A stretch of 64,000 nt of DNA from Petrosia ficiformis (lineage: Eukaryota > Porifera > Demospongiae > Haplosclerida > Petrosiidae): contig OX345636.1 of NCBI GenBank assembly GCA_947044365.1, forward strand, positions 13,535,309 through 13,599,308, read 5' to 3'. Shown here piece by piece: positions 1 to 11,532 of the stretch; the stretch's first letter is position 1, and the number at the start of each line of letters is the position of its first letter. A program made the translations under genes and the position numbers. The notes under the pieces were generated by a model. That model made no database searches and had not been told where the DNA came from. It was given only the letters and a program-made list of their open reading frames with translations.

Positions 1-217
1 GGGCAAGCAACCACCAGCAATCACTGAGTTTGGAAAGGGTGGTATATTTTACTATCATTTCATACACAATGCACCCCTAGATAATACCTCAGTAGCTCTA
101 TCAGGTAAGTCTCTCTCTCAGCCCAGTTCCTCAGCGGGTGTTCCTTACCTAGCTTGTCTATCAGGACCAATTGGTGGTTATCAGCACACTGGTGGTATCA
201 TCCCACTCTACCTCTAG
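1..217 (+). CDS. Possible 3' end of a gene: two exons, partial
   Basis: Bases 1-104 are open in frame 2 and end TCA G before a good donor (GTAAGT at 105). The peptide runs from GKQPPAITEF to TSVALSG. A candidate acceptor (ctatcag, ending at 164) begins a second piece, 165-217, which continues in the right phase (phase 1) with PIGGYQHTGGIIPLYL and a stop. The intron would be only 60 bp, which is short but possible in compact animal genomes. The octamer CTATCAGG spans both splice junctions, so this could instead be a small duplication that mimics an intron. I do not recognise the product. No 5' part is visible because the window starts here. Confidence 0.3.
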   Translation, partial: GKQPPAITEFGKGGIFYYHFIHNAPLDNTSVALSGKSLSQPSSSAGVPYLACLSGPIGGYQHTGGIIPLYL

Positions 218-1425
218 TGCAATTTCAGTCAGTCAAGAAATTTCAGTCAGGCATGTTTGTGAACATGAAAGAGTTATTGAGGACAAAGTTTTTTTACTCC
301 AAAGACTCATGGAGATTTTCATCCCTATTTTTTGGACTATTTTGATGGATTTTTGCTATAATCATGTAGCATTTTTGCTTTATTTTAAAGAAATAGTGGG
401 CAATGTTGATTGATTTATACTAAATTTAGCATTTTACCTCAACATTTAAGGAAAAATACACTATTTTGAAGTATTTACCATGATGACCTAGTTAGTGATG
501 AGGAGGCTTGATATTGTCGAGCCCTTCTCACATGTATACAACACATCTATCCCCCTATCCCTGTCTTTCTAACATAGGCCAATTTCCTACCCCCACATGC
601 TGAAATATGGAAGATCTCATTGCTTTTGAGAATAAAAATAGGACAGGTCAGAGTAACACCCAGTGTTGTACCTACTTCATAGTGACTGCTGAGAGTCTGA
701 AGCTCACATCAATGCAATGATGTTATTTGTTATGATAAGTACAAATTCATGAAATGAGTAACAGCTGTTGTTTACATAGATACTTAGAATGGAATGATAA
801 TAATACACCCACCACATACCTATAATACAATGCTGTTGCATTGCTTTACTATGACAAGCGCCTTCTATTCAGTAATAGATGAAGATAGGCATTCTATAAT
901 GGAAACCAACCAATCCAGATTTGTCTTCCAATTCTGACCCAGACATCATGGGCAGCATGCTACCTGGCATTTTTGCATTTCTTCATTGCGTGGATTCACT
1001 TCAACAGGGAAATGCAATTCGGCCCCGCTTTAAGTATATGGTGTCTGTGTAGATGATCACCGCAAACCTACATGCATCAGTGTGTTTTTGAGAAGGTGTA
1101 AGACAGACATATACAACAAAGGGGTAACCTTGTTCAGGGGTCACATTTATGCCCAGTAATTGGTTACCTGTCAACCTGTCCTAGTACTCCTGGCCCATTG
1201 TTTCTGCTCTCCAGTGGGGTACCCCACAGTAGAAAACTTTGTCACTAAGCAGGGACTTTCATTTGTGGAAATTGATTCCATCAATAACAATGGACATAGC
1301 TAGTTTCAAGATAGGTGCTGCAATTACAGCAGCAAGAATTGGTATTGCAGACAAGATTCACTCGTAAATTGTCTAGCTATTTGAGGCCTTTATTGGTATC
1401 ACATTATATGTTCATTATATAGCTA
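218..1425. other. No gene seen
   Basis: AT-rich sequence with no open frame that shows codon structure, no long repeat of the families listed elsewhere and no RNA gene that I can see. Confidence 0.5.
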
Positions 1426-4101
1426 TTAACCCTCTACTTCACACATTAAAATAACATTTATTTCCCAACTAACTTCTCTCATAATAAACATTTGGTTAGA
1501 ACATGTAAATGCCCCTAAACAATATATCAGCTGATTCAGCAAGAGCAGGACAATCACGTGAGGCAGTCAAACTTTCACTAAACCCCACCCATTAATTATT
1601 AAAATTTATTTAAAAATTGATATTGTAATTTTTTTTCAAATTTTATTATTTTTCTAAAGTTTCATGAACTTAACTGAAATTCTGTGTACACCATTACATT
1701 CAGCATTTTATTCTCTTTCTATTGATATAAGTCTCACTTGGTAGTTACCCCCTGCACGTTTACTACGATAGTTTCCTCTACGTTTAGAGCGATTGACGCT
1801 TCCTTTAGGTCGTCCACGAGGTTTAGGATCGGGAGGTACTTTAGTTTCCCTTTTCATTTTGTGTTCATACCATAATTGTCTAATCTTCCCAAATGTGTCA
1901 CTATGCCAAGCAGTGTGACAGTCCCTCTCCAGTGTTTGACACAGAGCTGGTACTAAATGGCAGTCTGGACATTTCCTCTGTGTTGTGATATTCCTGTGGT
2001 GAAGTATACAATATATACATCGAGCTCTTTCTTCAAATGAATAAAGTTTACTACCATGAAAGATTCTATACGATCGTGGTCTAGGACCTGGTGAAAACAA
2101 TTCACCTCGTTGCACTCTGCCATACTTGGAGATAATTTCAAGAATGAGGGCATCTCGAAACTGGTTCTCTGAGAACGTAGTGTTAGAGTTTTGCACCTGG
2201 ATCCAATTATAAATAATATGGCTGTTCACAATGGCCACATCAAGCAAATGGAAAAAGGTGGTTTTCCAGTATTTTACGGTTTTACGAAGAACTTTATGGT
2301 AACTAATAAATTGGTCGCTTTTGTCAACACCTCCCATGTATTTGTTGTAATTTTGTAGCATTATCGGACATGGAACATTCGTCTTAGTCACTTCATTAGT
2401 CTGAGAGTCTTTCACTCTTCTCACAACAGTATTCTCAGAGTGACCAGGGTAGGCAGTTGATGCCAAGACTACAGTTTTTGTGTCATGCCAAACTGTGTAA
2501 GTGATGTTTGATTTTTTTCGACGATAGTAATACCCTGTACCTCGAGGGATGTTTTTCTTTTCGATAATCATCTTCATACTAGCAACTTCAGCTGGAACAT
2601 CTTTTCTTCTTACATTCAAGGTTCCTGTTGCAAGTACTTCATTCTGAAGTAGATCATTTAGAAGAAGGGGACTTGTGTAAAAATTATCGACATACACCTC
2701 GTACCCCTGAAAAGAATATGGCTGAATTAAATCCATAACAACATCATATGATAATCCCTTGCCAGATGATGCAGTCACCTTGCCAAGGTAGATATTGAAG
2801 TCTACTGTATATCCGGTAATATCAGCTAGTACCCAGTATTTGAATCCCCACTTAGTAGGTTTATTTCTCATATATTGCCTAAAATGCGTCCTTGCTTTGC
2901 TTTTCACCATTCTCTCATCTATGCTTAGCTGCTGCAATGGTTGATATAAAGTAGTACATCTACACTTTATATACTCTTGAAAAGGCAATATTTTACTCAG
3001 CCGATTCCCTGACAGTGCGGTTTCTTCAGTGGGAGTTACAAGGTGAAAGAATGTGCTAATAATTTCGTAACGTCGGCAAGACATTAGTTCATCTAGCCGG
3101 CAAAGGACCTGTGCCTTTTTACTACTCCACGCATATCTGTGGTTTCTCACATTGTGAATTCCAAGGAGAATCAGAGCTCCAAGATACGAGTAAATTTCTT
3201 CAGCAGTAAGAGGAGATTTACAGAACTCCTCATAAGAAACAAGTAATTTATTTTTATTAGCTTCAGCATAAGCCAGGGTGCTCTTTTTGATGCGTTCAAT
3301 AGCAGTGTCATCAAAATACAGCTCAAAAAGAGATAATACAGACATATCAAAATTACAGGGTAAGTGAGGACCAGGATCTCGAAGAGGTAAAAAGTCATTG
3401 TTGAATGGTAAGGAAAACATAGAATCTTTTACAGTAATACTTACAGCATCATCTGGTAAACGACTTAGTGCGTCTCTAAAAGTACTACCTTTGCCACGAA
3501 GTGAAGCAGCTCCTCTTGCCCTACTTTGTGCTCTTCCTCTGCCTCGAACAGGAACCCTTTTATGATTATCTGTATCACAGTCATCACTATCCTCACTGCT
3601 CATGCTATCATTAGAGTTACTATCAGATATGACATGCCTTCGTTTTTTGGCACTAGGCTCACTACTGTTATCTGAGATAACATCATTACTGTCAGTGAGC
3701 TCCCCAGTATCAACAATATCATCAACTGAACTATCATCAACACTACTCATAACACTTTCTGACTGTGAACTTAACTCCTGTTGTTCCAATTCAGAAAGAC
3801 AGCTTTCACTACCAGAATCAGAAGACTCCACAAAGGGAATAGAGCTCTCTCCAGTAAAGAAACTAACCACATCTTCACAAGTATACTTCTTAGCCATAGT
3901 TATAATATAACATGTGACTTTGACCATAAATCTCTAATTCTATTTAAGCGAAATATTTTTTAATGAAAAGTTAGAATTACTTGTTCTAAAGGAGCATGCT
4001 AAATTGCAGTTTGGTATCTGCAACAGGTGAGCAGAAATATATTCTGGAAAAATGTATATTTAAATATTCATTTTTACCATAGATGTGTATCATAGGGTTA
4101 A
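1426..4101 (-). mobile_element. piggyBac-type DNA transposon, apparently complete
   Basis: The element is bounded by TTAA on both sides (1426-1429 and 4098-4101). TTAA is the obligatory piggyBac target. Just inside, both ends read CCCT: CCCTCTACTTCACACATT from 1430, and CCCTATGATACACATCTA read inward from 4097. The body is 2668 bp and holds one uninterrupted transposase gene, with 278 bp of non-coding sequence on one side and 170 bp on the other. Size, target and 5'-CCC termini match autonomous piggyBac elements. The shared terminal inverted repeat is very short, so the exact ends rest mainly on TTAA plus CCCT. Confidence 0.85.
1708..3927 (-). CDS. piggyBac transposase, 739 aa, intact
   Basis: This enzyme cuts and pastes the surrounding element at TTAA sites, using a DDE/D RNase H-like core (family DDE_Tnp_1_7). 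An acidic, serine-rich N-terminus (about residues 30-120) precedes a basic RGRGR patch (about 128-140). The four catalytic aspartates are identifiable: D337 in SIDERM, D414 in VYVDNFYTS, and D535 and D538 in MGGVDKSDQ. The 77-residue gap between the first two and the D-x2-D pair match the piggyBac pattern. The C-terminus has a Cys/His-rich finger (C637, C640, C653, C656, C663, C670, H671, H675) and an AT-hook (KPRGRPKGS, about 702-710). There is no stop or frameshift. The first ATG gives 739 aa, but Met11 (MAKKYTCEDV) is an equally plausible start. The gene lies centrally between TTAA-flanked ends, so the element could be, or recently was, active. Confidence 0.95.
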   Translation of the reverse strand: MVKVTCYIITMAKKYTCEDVVSFFTGESSIPFVESSDSGSESCLSELEQQELSSQSESVMSSVDDSSVDDIVDTGELTDSNDVISDNSSEPSAKKRRHVISDSNSNDSMSSEDSDDCDTDNHKRVPVRGRGRAQSRARGAASLRGKGSTFRDALSRLPDDAVSITVKDSMFSLPFNNDFLPLRDPGPHLPCNFDMSVLSLFELYFDDTAIERIKKSTLAYAEANKNKLLVSYEEFCKSPLTAEEIYSYLGALILLGIHNVRNHRYAWSSKKAQVLCRLDELMSCRRYEIISTFFHLVTPTEETALSGNRLSKILPFQEYIKCRCTTLYQPLQQLSIDERMVKSKARTHFRQYMRNKPTKWGFKYWVLADITGYTVDFNIYLGKVTASSGKGLSYDVVMDLIQPYSFQGYEVYVDNFYTSPLLLNDLLQNEVLATGTLNVRRKDVPAEVASMKMIIEKKNIPRGTGYYYRRKKSNITYTVWHDTKTVVLASTAYPGHSENTVVRRVKDSQTNEVTKTNVPCPIMLQNYNKYMGGVDKSDQFISYHKVLRKTVKYWKTTFFHLLDVAIVNSHIIYNWIQVQNSNTTFSENQFRDALILEIISKYGRVQRGELFSPGPRPRSYRIFHGSKLYSFEERARCIYCILHHRNITTQRKCPDCHLVPALCQTLERDCHTAWHSDTFGKIRQLWYEHKMKRETKVPPDPKPRGRPKGSVNRSKRRGNYRSKRAGGNYQVRLISIERE

Positions 4102-4805
4102 GTTTAATGTTTCACCTAGATTAACTCTATATAATCAAACAATGCTGTATGAGATTGACTGATGTTCTTGACCATCACATCAAATGAACATAAATTTTTT
4201 CTCTTAATAATAATTTGTACTGTCATCGCTATATTGTCTCATGAGCAAGTCATTGCTTTTTGAGCAAGTCGTATAAGTGGAATGCATACAATGCACTCAA
4301 TTGGATGATTTCCAAGCTGATAACTGTTGCCCTTGCCAGGCTGCACACACCAAAGTACACTCCTTTGCTCTCAGTGAGGAAAGGTCAGATCTATTGCTTT
4401 AGAATAGCTTGTACCTAACACAGAATATACTGGTGGTACAATTATATTTACACCTATGAAATTGTGACATAACAATCTGTGTGAAAATATTGCAATACAT
4501 GTAGTATTATATCTGTTAACAATACTGGCCAATGAGACTAGTCATTGTATTATAATGATTACAATTAGCTATAATGTTTATGCCATATCAGACATATCCT
4601 GATATGGCATACAAAATGAAAGTGACCATGCACTTATCTGCAAAGTTATCTTTGGGAAAAAAAGAAGTGCATGGTCACACATGCAGCTATTTTGCAAGTT
4701 TGTCCTGTACTTTACTGATGTAAAAATTAAAATATGAATATATGAGTTACATTTCAGAGAAAAGTTTAATATTATACCTGAATCATTGAATGGTGCAAAA
4801 CTTTC
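4102..4805. other. No gene seen
   Basis: AT-rich intergenic or intronic sequence. A short inverted stretch (catatcaggatatg type, near 4584-4610) is the only structure noticed. Confidence 0.5.
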
Positions 4806-5080
4806 ATCCAACTTCTCCTGTGTGAATTCACTAGTCCTTTTTCACTTGCAGAAAGATGGAAGCTGTGTATAAATCAGAGACAAGGAGTTAAAGGGTCAGC
4901 TGCCTAGAAATCTTTATATCAGTTCATACAACTCTGTGGTTATCCAACTTCTCCTGTGTGAGTTCACTAGTCTTTTTTCACTTGCAGAAAGATGGAAGCT
5001 GTGTATAAATCTGAGACAAGGAGTTAAAGGGTCAGCTGCCTAGAAATCTTTATATCAGTTCATACAACTCTGTGGTTATC
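4806..5080. repeat. Two-copy tandem duplication, 136-bp period
   Basis: The unit starting ATCCAACTTCTCCTGTGTGA at 4806 repeats at 4942 with only a few substitutions and ends at 5080. The near identity implies a recent duplication. No coding role is apparent. Confidence 0.9.
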
Positions 5081-6370
5081 TGTGTGAAATTCTCTGGTTT
5101 CCTGGTTTTATACAGTTAGCTATGTGCTGATGGTGCAATCCAGCATGAAATTACAAGTCACTGGTTAATTGGAAAGACCACAAGTACGAAATGTGATACA
5201 AAAACAATTAATGAGTTTACATAATTAGACAAAAACTGTGGATTTTTTATTATAAGTACATTTTCATACCAGATTATAGTACAGTGGCCAGTGGAGTATT
5301 AGTCTCACGTAGCCAGACCCATCCCACTGCAAGCAAAGGGAAGTGTCTGGTAAAAGCCTATATAGCTACATCAACTTGTACAGCATCTAAAATAGAGCAC
5401 ACCAATCAGAAATGGAAACGTCACAATGGTTGTTTGTCACCCAAGTAGTTCATGGCTTCTAGAATTCAAGCAGTACTCAAAGTATGAGATGAAATACTGA
5501 AGTACAATTATTATTGTACAATAATTTATATATAATATGTATTATTATCTTTACTTTCAAAGAAAAAATAAAACATGATATAATATTAATAATAATTTAT
5601 AATTATTATTACTAATAATTCTAGATGAAATGTCTTCCTCTCAGATGTTACCCTTATTAATACAATTTTTAATGAAAATAATTGACCACAACCACTGTGA
5701 AAATTAATTAAACAAGAAATTTTTGTGGTGTGCTTTGCATGCCTAAATTCTGCCCAGGTAATATCTGGAGTCTGGCGACACCACTCACCACTGGTGATAT
5801 AATATAACCAATATGTAAAGTATGTCATTCAGTATGATGATAATGCAATATCTTTACTTGATAAACAAGTCATCTATGAATATTATATATAATTTTATTA
5901 CACCACCCAAATACTTAATCTAGTCCAAAGCCTCTAACAAGGGATGACACTACCGAATACTAACCAACCATTGTCATGGCTAATTATTACAGTAATAATT
6001 GATTATCCTTTTGCTAACCTTGTATATATCATAATCAAATTACTAGATCCCTTTACTTACTACATTGTAAATCTAGTCTATACTTCATTCCTTATCCATT
6101 CATCATCTTATACTGATCTTTCCCTCTTCCTTTAATCAAATTCAGCCTGATAAAAAGTTTAATAATAAATTGACAAACAAGATTATAATATAATATAATA
6201 TGAAAATCATAAGAGACACACATTATAGTTCAGTTCCAATGATATTGAACAGACCATACAATCATCCTGTATAATAATAATAAAAATGATAATAATAATA
6301 ATACACGCATTTATTCATACAAAATCTTCATAGCAACATTTCATTGGTATAAATAATTGCATTAACTCAC
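5081..6370. other. AT-rich sequence with one MITE-like end
   Basis: No convincing gene. TAGTCTCACGTAGCCAGACC near 5309 matches the terminus of the long-TIR element at 50880-51285, but I found no matching right end, so it is a fragment at most. Around 6180-6300 the sequence is low-complexity AT and (TAA)n-like. Confidence 0.5.
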
Positions 6371-6374
6371 TTAA

Positions 6375-7195
6375 TTCCTTTAACGTATCTTGAGCTATTC
6401 TTGTCAGAGCTGGGCTCTCCTGTTTCTTTAATTAATACCTCATAATATAATATGCTAATACCATGAATATTCAACACTTGAGATCTGAGTGATCTCTCAA
6501 TCTCATTTAATAGTTTACTGGCTTTTTGATAATGAGAGAGGTTTCTTTAACTTGACATGATATTAAATTAACTGATGAGAGATCATTAGCTAATCTCTCT
6601 GTGTCTGATATCATATTCAACATTTTAGACATGTGTCTCTTCAATATATTAGATGGAGAATAGTCTAGAAATATGAAACAAAAGATATTACAATATTAAT
6701 CTTGTGTATTAACACATTTAGTGATTTAATGATTTGAGGTTATAATTATGAGAGGATAAAGTTACATGTGTATTAATACCTGTAGTGAGATGAGAAACAC
6801 TGTACTGCGAAAAACCTGTAATATCACAGTTAATGAACAAGTCACTTGATAATACGAATTCATTATAACATCACACCACAAATACACCCTTTTTTACTTT
6901 TGATCATCAGTATCACAGAGACGACAACAGAAACCAAGTCCAGGAGACTTTATACCTGTGTTTAAATCTCTTGGCTTTCTTTGCTATCATCTCTATTATT
7001 TTGGTGTTATCTACTTCTGCTAATATTTTTCTACCATTAGTTGTCAAACGATTGGTACTTACTGCATGGGCAGCTATTTCAACAATAGGTGTAGTATTCT
7101 GTTTCTCCTTCAGAAGGGGAGGCTGTCCTAGCTAGAATTACTCTTTTCAAACTGGATTTACCAACCCCTGGTGGTCCATGTAATATAGTATATAA
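6375..7195 (-). pseudogene. Relic of a P-loop NTPase gene (STAND/NLR-like)
   Basis: Read on the minus strand, a first exon (about 7195 to 6956) encodes LYTILHGPPGVGKSSLKRVI, containing a Walker A motif GPPGVGKS. It continues, after a frameshift near 7130, as KEKQNTTPIVEIAAHAVSTN, then EVDNTKIIEMIAKKAK, and ends at a donor (CACAG|GTATAA). A 36-bp exon near 6784-6819 (FSQYSVSHLTT) and a third exon from about 6664 (acceptor TTTCTAG) follow in compatible phase: YSPSNILKRHMSKMLNMISD, then, after another frameshift, KASKLLNEIERSLRSQVLNI. A further 1-base slip is needed before the small exon. At least three frame breaks and the lack of a start or acceptor upstream make this a decayed copy. The lysine/serine P-loop followed by LKR and acidic linkers resembles large invertebrate STAND NTPase families; that assignment is inference. 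Confidence 0.55.
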
Positions 7196-8115
7196 AAGGA
7201 TGAATAATTATATAGTATGTATTATTTATCACCAATGTATGTATATACACATACATACATTAAAAAAAGTCACACCACTCACCAAGAGGGTAGAGTATGT
7301 GTTGTGCTATAATATTGTTTGTGTGAATATAATGTATTATATAAAGTAGTATATTAAAAATATGTTGGTTTTGTTCACATGAACAGTATGTACATAACAC
7401 ATACACATATAATAAAATGTGCACTACTAACAGCTCTCTGTAGACTAGCAGCAATAAATCTGCTGTACATGTAGCTTACATAGAAACTGAACTATAGCTC
7501 TTCTGTCTAAAATATATTCCTGAAGTTCTATAAGTTCCTTTAACAGTTAAAGTGAACACTTTCAAGAAAGTTAACATATATCAAAAGTAGATATCAATAA
7601 TTATATTATCACTGCAAAAAAGAGTTTGGTCATTTCAACCAATCAGTTGGTTACATCAATGGCATGCCAATTTAATGATATGCCTAAATTTTCATACCAT
7701 ACTGCTATGTTGAAAGGTTAGTCAGTTTTCATTTTTAATTCTTGGTGTTGAAATGTTGTTGTTCACAATGACTAAGTAAATTGACAGTGGAGGATCAGTG
7801 GCATAACTGAGTGTTTAGTGATGGCAGGCCAAGAAATTGAGAGTTGTAAAGCGGCAGGGGGTCTTTCAGTTGAGGGTTTTTCAGAGTTAAAAAGACCAAA
7901 CTGAGGGGAAATTTTGGCTTGTGGCATTATTTCTGTTATATTACACTGGTGGAACGAAAGAGTGCTCAAAAGCGGTGTACAAACACTGATCATGAATTGA
8001 GATGACAGAAAGTGTGTGTATTAATTAAAAAATGTTAAAAATATAATAATTAAAATAATTTTAAAAATTTGTTGCCCGTGCTTCGGGTTCAGTTACGCCT
8101 AATAATCGTTAAAAA
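7196..8115. other. AT-rich spacer with a degraded MITE fragment
   Basis: No gene seen. Bases about 7470-7560 resemble part of the dispersed 480-bp element described at 24346-24825 (bases matching its 'tagaaactg ... ttcctgaagttctata' part), without either end. Confidence 0.4.
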
Positions 8116-8484
8116 CAAGTGTATATAGAGAAAAAAACATCCCTATATTTGCTTTGTGATGACTATGTATTAAGCATTGCTGGTGGCACTAGTGTCTCTA
8201 CCTTTCTGTGTACTCGAAAGCTGGGGCCTGAAGTAAGTGTAAGCCCAATTGCAGACTAAATACACAGATCTCTGATGAACTGACTCAAGTACTCCTTCAA
8301 GGTTCTAAATGATGACTTCCTCATGAGACTGAAACTCAGCAACTTATCATAAGTCCATTAATTGACCGAGCCCCCCGGGAATGACGCAACTTCCTTAACT
8401 ACGTATACAACGCATAGTCGCAAGTGACACAAGAATAGATTTAACCCCGTGGAAAGCAATTATAGGGATGGCCCTACGGGCCAT
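8116..8484 (+). mobile_element. Family A miniature element, shortened internal part
   Basis: Starts CAAGTGTATATAGAGAAAAA and ends with the terminal hairpin ATGGCCCTACGGGCCAT followed by A's, as in the full copies at 24346 and 27049. The middle (about 8160-8345) differs from those copies but matches 12210-12400, so there are at least two internal variants of the family. It also carries the GC-rich block CCGAGCCCCCCGGGAATGAC. Confidence 0.7.
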
Positions 8485-9589
8485 AAAAAATCACCGGTTC
8501 ACAAAATAATCGTCCCAATGAGGTGGGGCTCGATCAGACAGTTGATGACATACGGTTCTCATGTATGTGCCAAGTATGTCATAACATCAAATGTCCAATG
8601 CAAGACTAGTTGTTTGTGCTATTAAAATTTGTTGTAATAAATTTTCATAGCAACAATTAATGTATGTACACCAACCACATGTATGTGTATCAGTGTAAAT
8701 AAACATCTAATATAAAACCATAGTCCAGCCATAGTGTCGTATAGCACACTACTCCTGCATTCTACCACCACAAGAATAGTAGTACTCTTGCTTTATTGAA
8801 CTAAAACAATACAACAGTATTATCAGTAGTATACGTAAGCAATGAATGTATTGTTTATATGGTTTACTATAGTGATGCACTAAACACAGAATTTTATGAT
8901 AAACAGATAATTACTTTATAAGGTAACTAACTATAACTGACACCAATCCAATATCTTTACTTCAATGAAAATGTTGGTATCAAAAATGCTTGATGTCAGT
9001 CATAAGAAATGGCAGTATTAGTACATTATAATGTATAGTAGTATAGAATGAATATCAGTGCAGTATCTGCTTTGTAGTACTACATGTCTATACATACAGT
9101 ATTTATTAGTATCGATAACTGGATCAGTAATTCATTATCATCCATTATCAGTATTGGTGAAACTAATATTTATTTGGTTTTGTTATATTATATATTTATT
9201 ATCATAACTGGATTTTTGATAAAATGATTTTAATTGTTGTACGCTACTAAATACAAGGATCATAAATTTTACTAAAACTAATCAGTACTTGAGTCTAATT
9301 TCATTTTACAGGTCGGTTGCGATGGTCTATTGAAAAACAATACTTCTGATGATGTAGCACAATGAAGAAGTGCAATAAAAGAAGACAATGTAGCTGTGTC
9401 TATAGTGTAAAAGAAATTCCTTGATAATCTTAACTATACTAATAATGTATGTGACTATCCACATGAAACATCTTTAACTATAAACACTCACTATTCAGCA
9501 GACATTTTATATACAAAGCAAATGAAATGTTGTATCCAGGAAGAGTATTGCTTCTGGTATAAAATGGATGAATAGTGAACATATAAATC
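8485..9589. other. No gene seen
   Basis: AT-rich sequence. ATGTGACTATCCACATGAAA near 9448 recurs inverted near 9630-9655, making a loose palindrome of about 200 bp just before the tandem duplication. Confidence 0.4.
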
Positions 9590-10560
9590 TAAGCATTTGT
9601 TTAAAATGATTATAATATTATAATGAATGACCTTTTGTGTGGATAGTCACATATTATCCTACCAGGAAATAAAGATTAGAAAATAAGACTGATGGGATTA
9701 TAACTGTATGAGTAAAATGGGGATGGTATGATAATATACCGATTGTTTATAGTCTTGTCCCAAGCCACATCCTCTCTAAACTTGAAAGAGTGTCTGGCAA
9801 CAGTGGATAATAGCAAAAATCTAAGCATTTGATTAAGGTGGCACTCGGGTAATTAGCAATTAGCTATACATTTCTGATTACTGTCATAGTATATTTTAGC
9901 CAAATTGTTTTAATTATCCACACTCACTACGTACTGCTCTGAAATTTTGAAAACTAGTAATCGAAAGACTGGCAACAGTCTAATTTTTTTTTCTTTTACT
10001 GCTGTTTGTTTTTAAGTCACAGTGCATTTTACATAGTGGAATGCTCATTTCAGAGATCTTAGATCTAGAAGCTGTGTAGACTAAGGTAGGTTATGTGACT
10101 AAAACAAGTTTCATATAAAGTCATGTATCTGTAGCTATCATTGATTTGTCAAATAAGTTACCTCTAGCTGAAAGAAACAGGAGAGTGCTATCAACACAAG
10201 ATCAGTTCTGTCTTTAGAGGTTATTACGACTATCAAAAGTAACAAAGAACTTTTTCTTTAAGTGGAGTTTCTTTAATGGAAAAAACAAGTTTTAAACATT
10301 TTCACTTATGAACATGCTAACTCGAGTGCCACCTTAAAATGATTATATAATGAAATGATGTTTTATGTGGATAGTCACATATTATCCTACCAGGAAATAA
10401 AGATTAGAAAAACAAGACTAACAGGATCATAAATGTATAAGGTGAAGAGATAAAACGGGATGGTATGATAACATACTCATTGCTTATAGTCTCATCCCAA
10501 GCTCCACCCCCTCTAAACTCATCTGGCAATAGTGGACAATATTTTGGGGCAGGATGACAT
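9590..10560. repeat. Tandem duplication interrupted by a MITE
   Basis: About 9590-9832 and 10334-10560 are diverged copies of one sequence (both contain GTGGATAGTCACATATTATC and 'accaggaaataaagattagaaa'). A 497-bp element with TTAA duplications separates them. Confidence 0.8.
9837..10333. mobile_element. TTAA-targeting MITE, 497 bp
   Basis: The left end reads GGTGGCACTCGGGTAATTAG and the right end, inverted, GGTGGCACTCGAGTTAGCAT. TTAA flanks both ends (9833-9836, 10334-10337). The first tandem copy has a single TTAA at the same place (9601-9604), giving a natural empty site. TTAA targeting suggests mobilisation by a piggyBac-like transposase, but its termini (GGTGG) differ from the CCCT ends of the 1426-4101 element. 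Confidence 0.8.
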
Positions 10561-10877
10561 CTTCATCATGTGATCAAGGGTGTGCGCAAAGAAGTTAATC
10601 GTACCTTAAACATTAAAAAATAAGATTATACAACAACAAAATACTCAGAGGGTGTGGCTGGGGACGAGACTACATTGTTTACATGTATTTGAAAGTACCT
10701 CATTTTCTTGTCACATGAATTTGGTTTAGTGTCATTTCATCTCTAATCCCTACCGTTTGTTAAAACACCTAAAATGTAAAAACATGTATAATGTGATTCT
10801 CTAGCAATACATAATTATGTACATGTATTAAAAATGACTAATACAGTAATAATTATTGTCAAAAGGAATTAGGGATG
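10561..10877. other. No gene seen
   Basis: AT-rich spacer before the large tandem duplication. Confidence 0.5.
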
Positions 10878-11445
10878 TAATAATCATGTGTACATGTATG
10901 TACCATATCTAGACAGGTAACATGTAGAATCTCCTCTCCTGAGGAGAATACTTAAAAACAGAATTTGTTATCTTAAGTAAGTAGATGTCAAACCAGACTA
11001 TTAAATTTGACATGCATGCAACTTAGGTAACTCAACAATTGGTTGGAATAATCAAATTGTTTTGTAGTGTACAACATGCAAATGTATGAATTTCAACCTT
11101 AGCAATTAACTTTTAGAACGAGTGCTTGCCATGCCACATCTATTAATTGAGCAAGTCTCCCAGAATGACACTACACATACAACATGTATGTATAACAAAC
11201 AAATACATGTATATAAACATATACATAGTATAGTTTAAAAATAATCATAGTGATTATTAATAAATTAATCAATGTTGCTATAGTCACAAGAAACGATATC
11301 AGGCCACACCACTTAATTGGAGCTGTGAACCTGATACTGTAAGTATAACCAGTTACTGGTTCATGATAACTGGCATGATATCAATGAATAGCGTTATACC
11401 ACATTACGTAAACCAATGATGTATTTAACCACAAACAGATAAGAA

Positions 11446-11517
11446 AGCAGAGTGGCGCAGTGGGAGCGTGCTGGGCTCATAACCCAGAGGTCAATGGATC
11501 GAAACCATTCTCTGCTA
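11446..11517 (+). tRNA. Initiator tRNA-Met (CAT)
   Basis: A 72-nt cloverleaf with acceptor stem AGCAGAG/CTCTGCT and discriminator A. The anticodon loop CTCATAA carries CAT at 11478-11480, on a stem with three G-C pairs (GGG/CCC). The T loop is ATCGAAA, with A54 and A60 in place of the usual TTC loop, and the first pair is A1-T72. These are eukaryotic initiator hallmarks, so this is tRNA-iMet rather than elongator. There is no intron. An oligo-T terminator follows. The same gene occurs in the duplicated unit at 14963. Confidence 0.96.
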
Positions 11518-11522
11518 ACATC

Positions 11523-11532
11523 TTTTTTTTTT
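11523..11532 (+). terminator. RNA polymerase III terminator
   Basis: A run of ten T's begins 6 bases after the tRNA 3' end. Confidence 0.85.
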
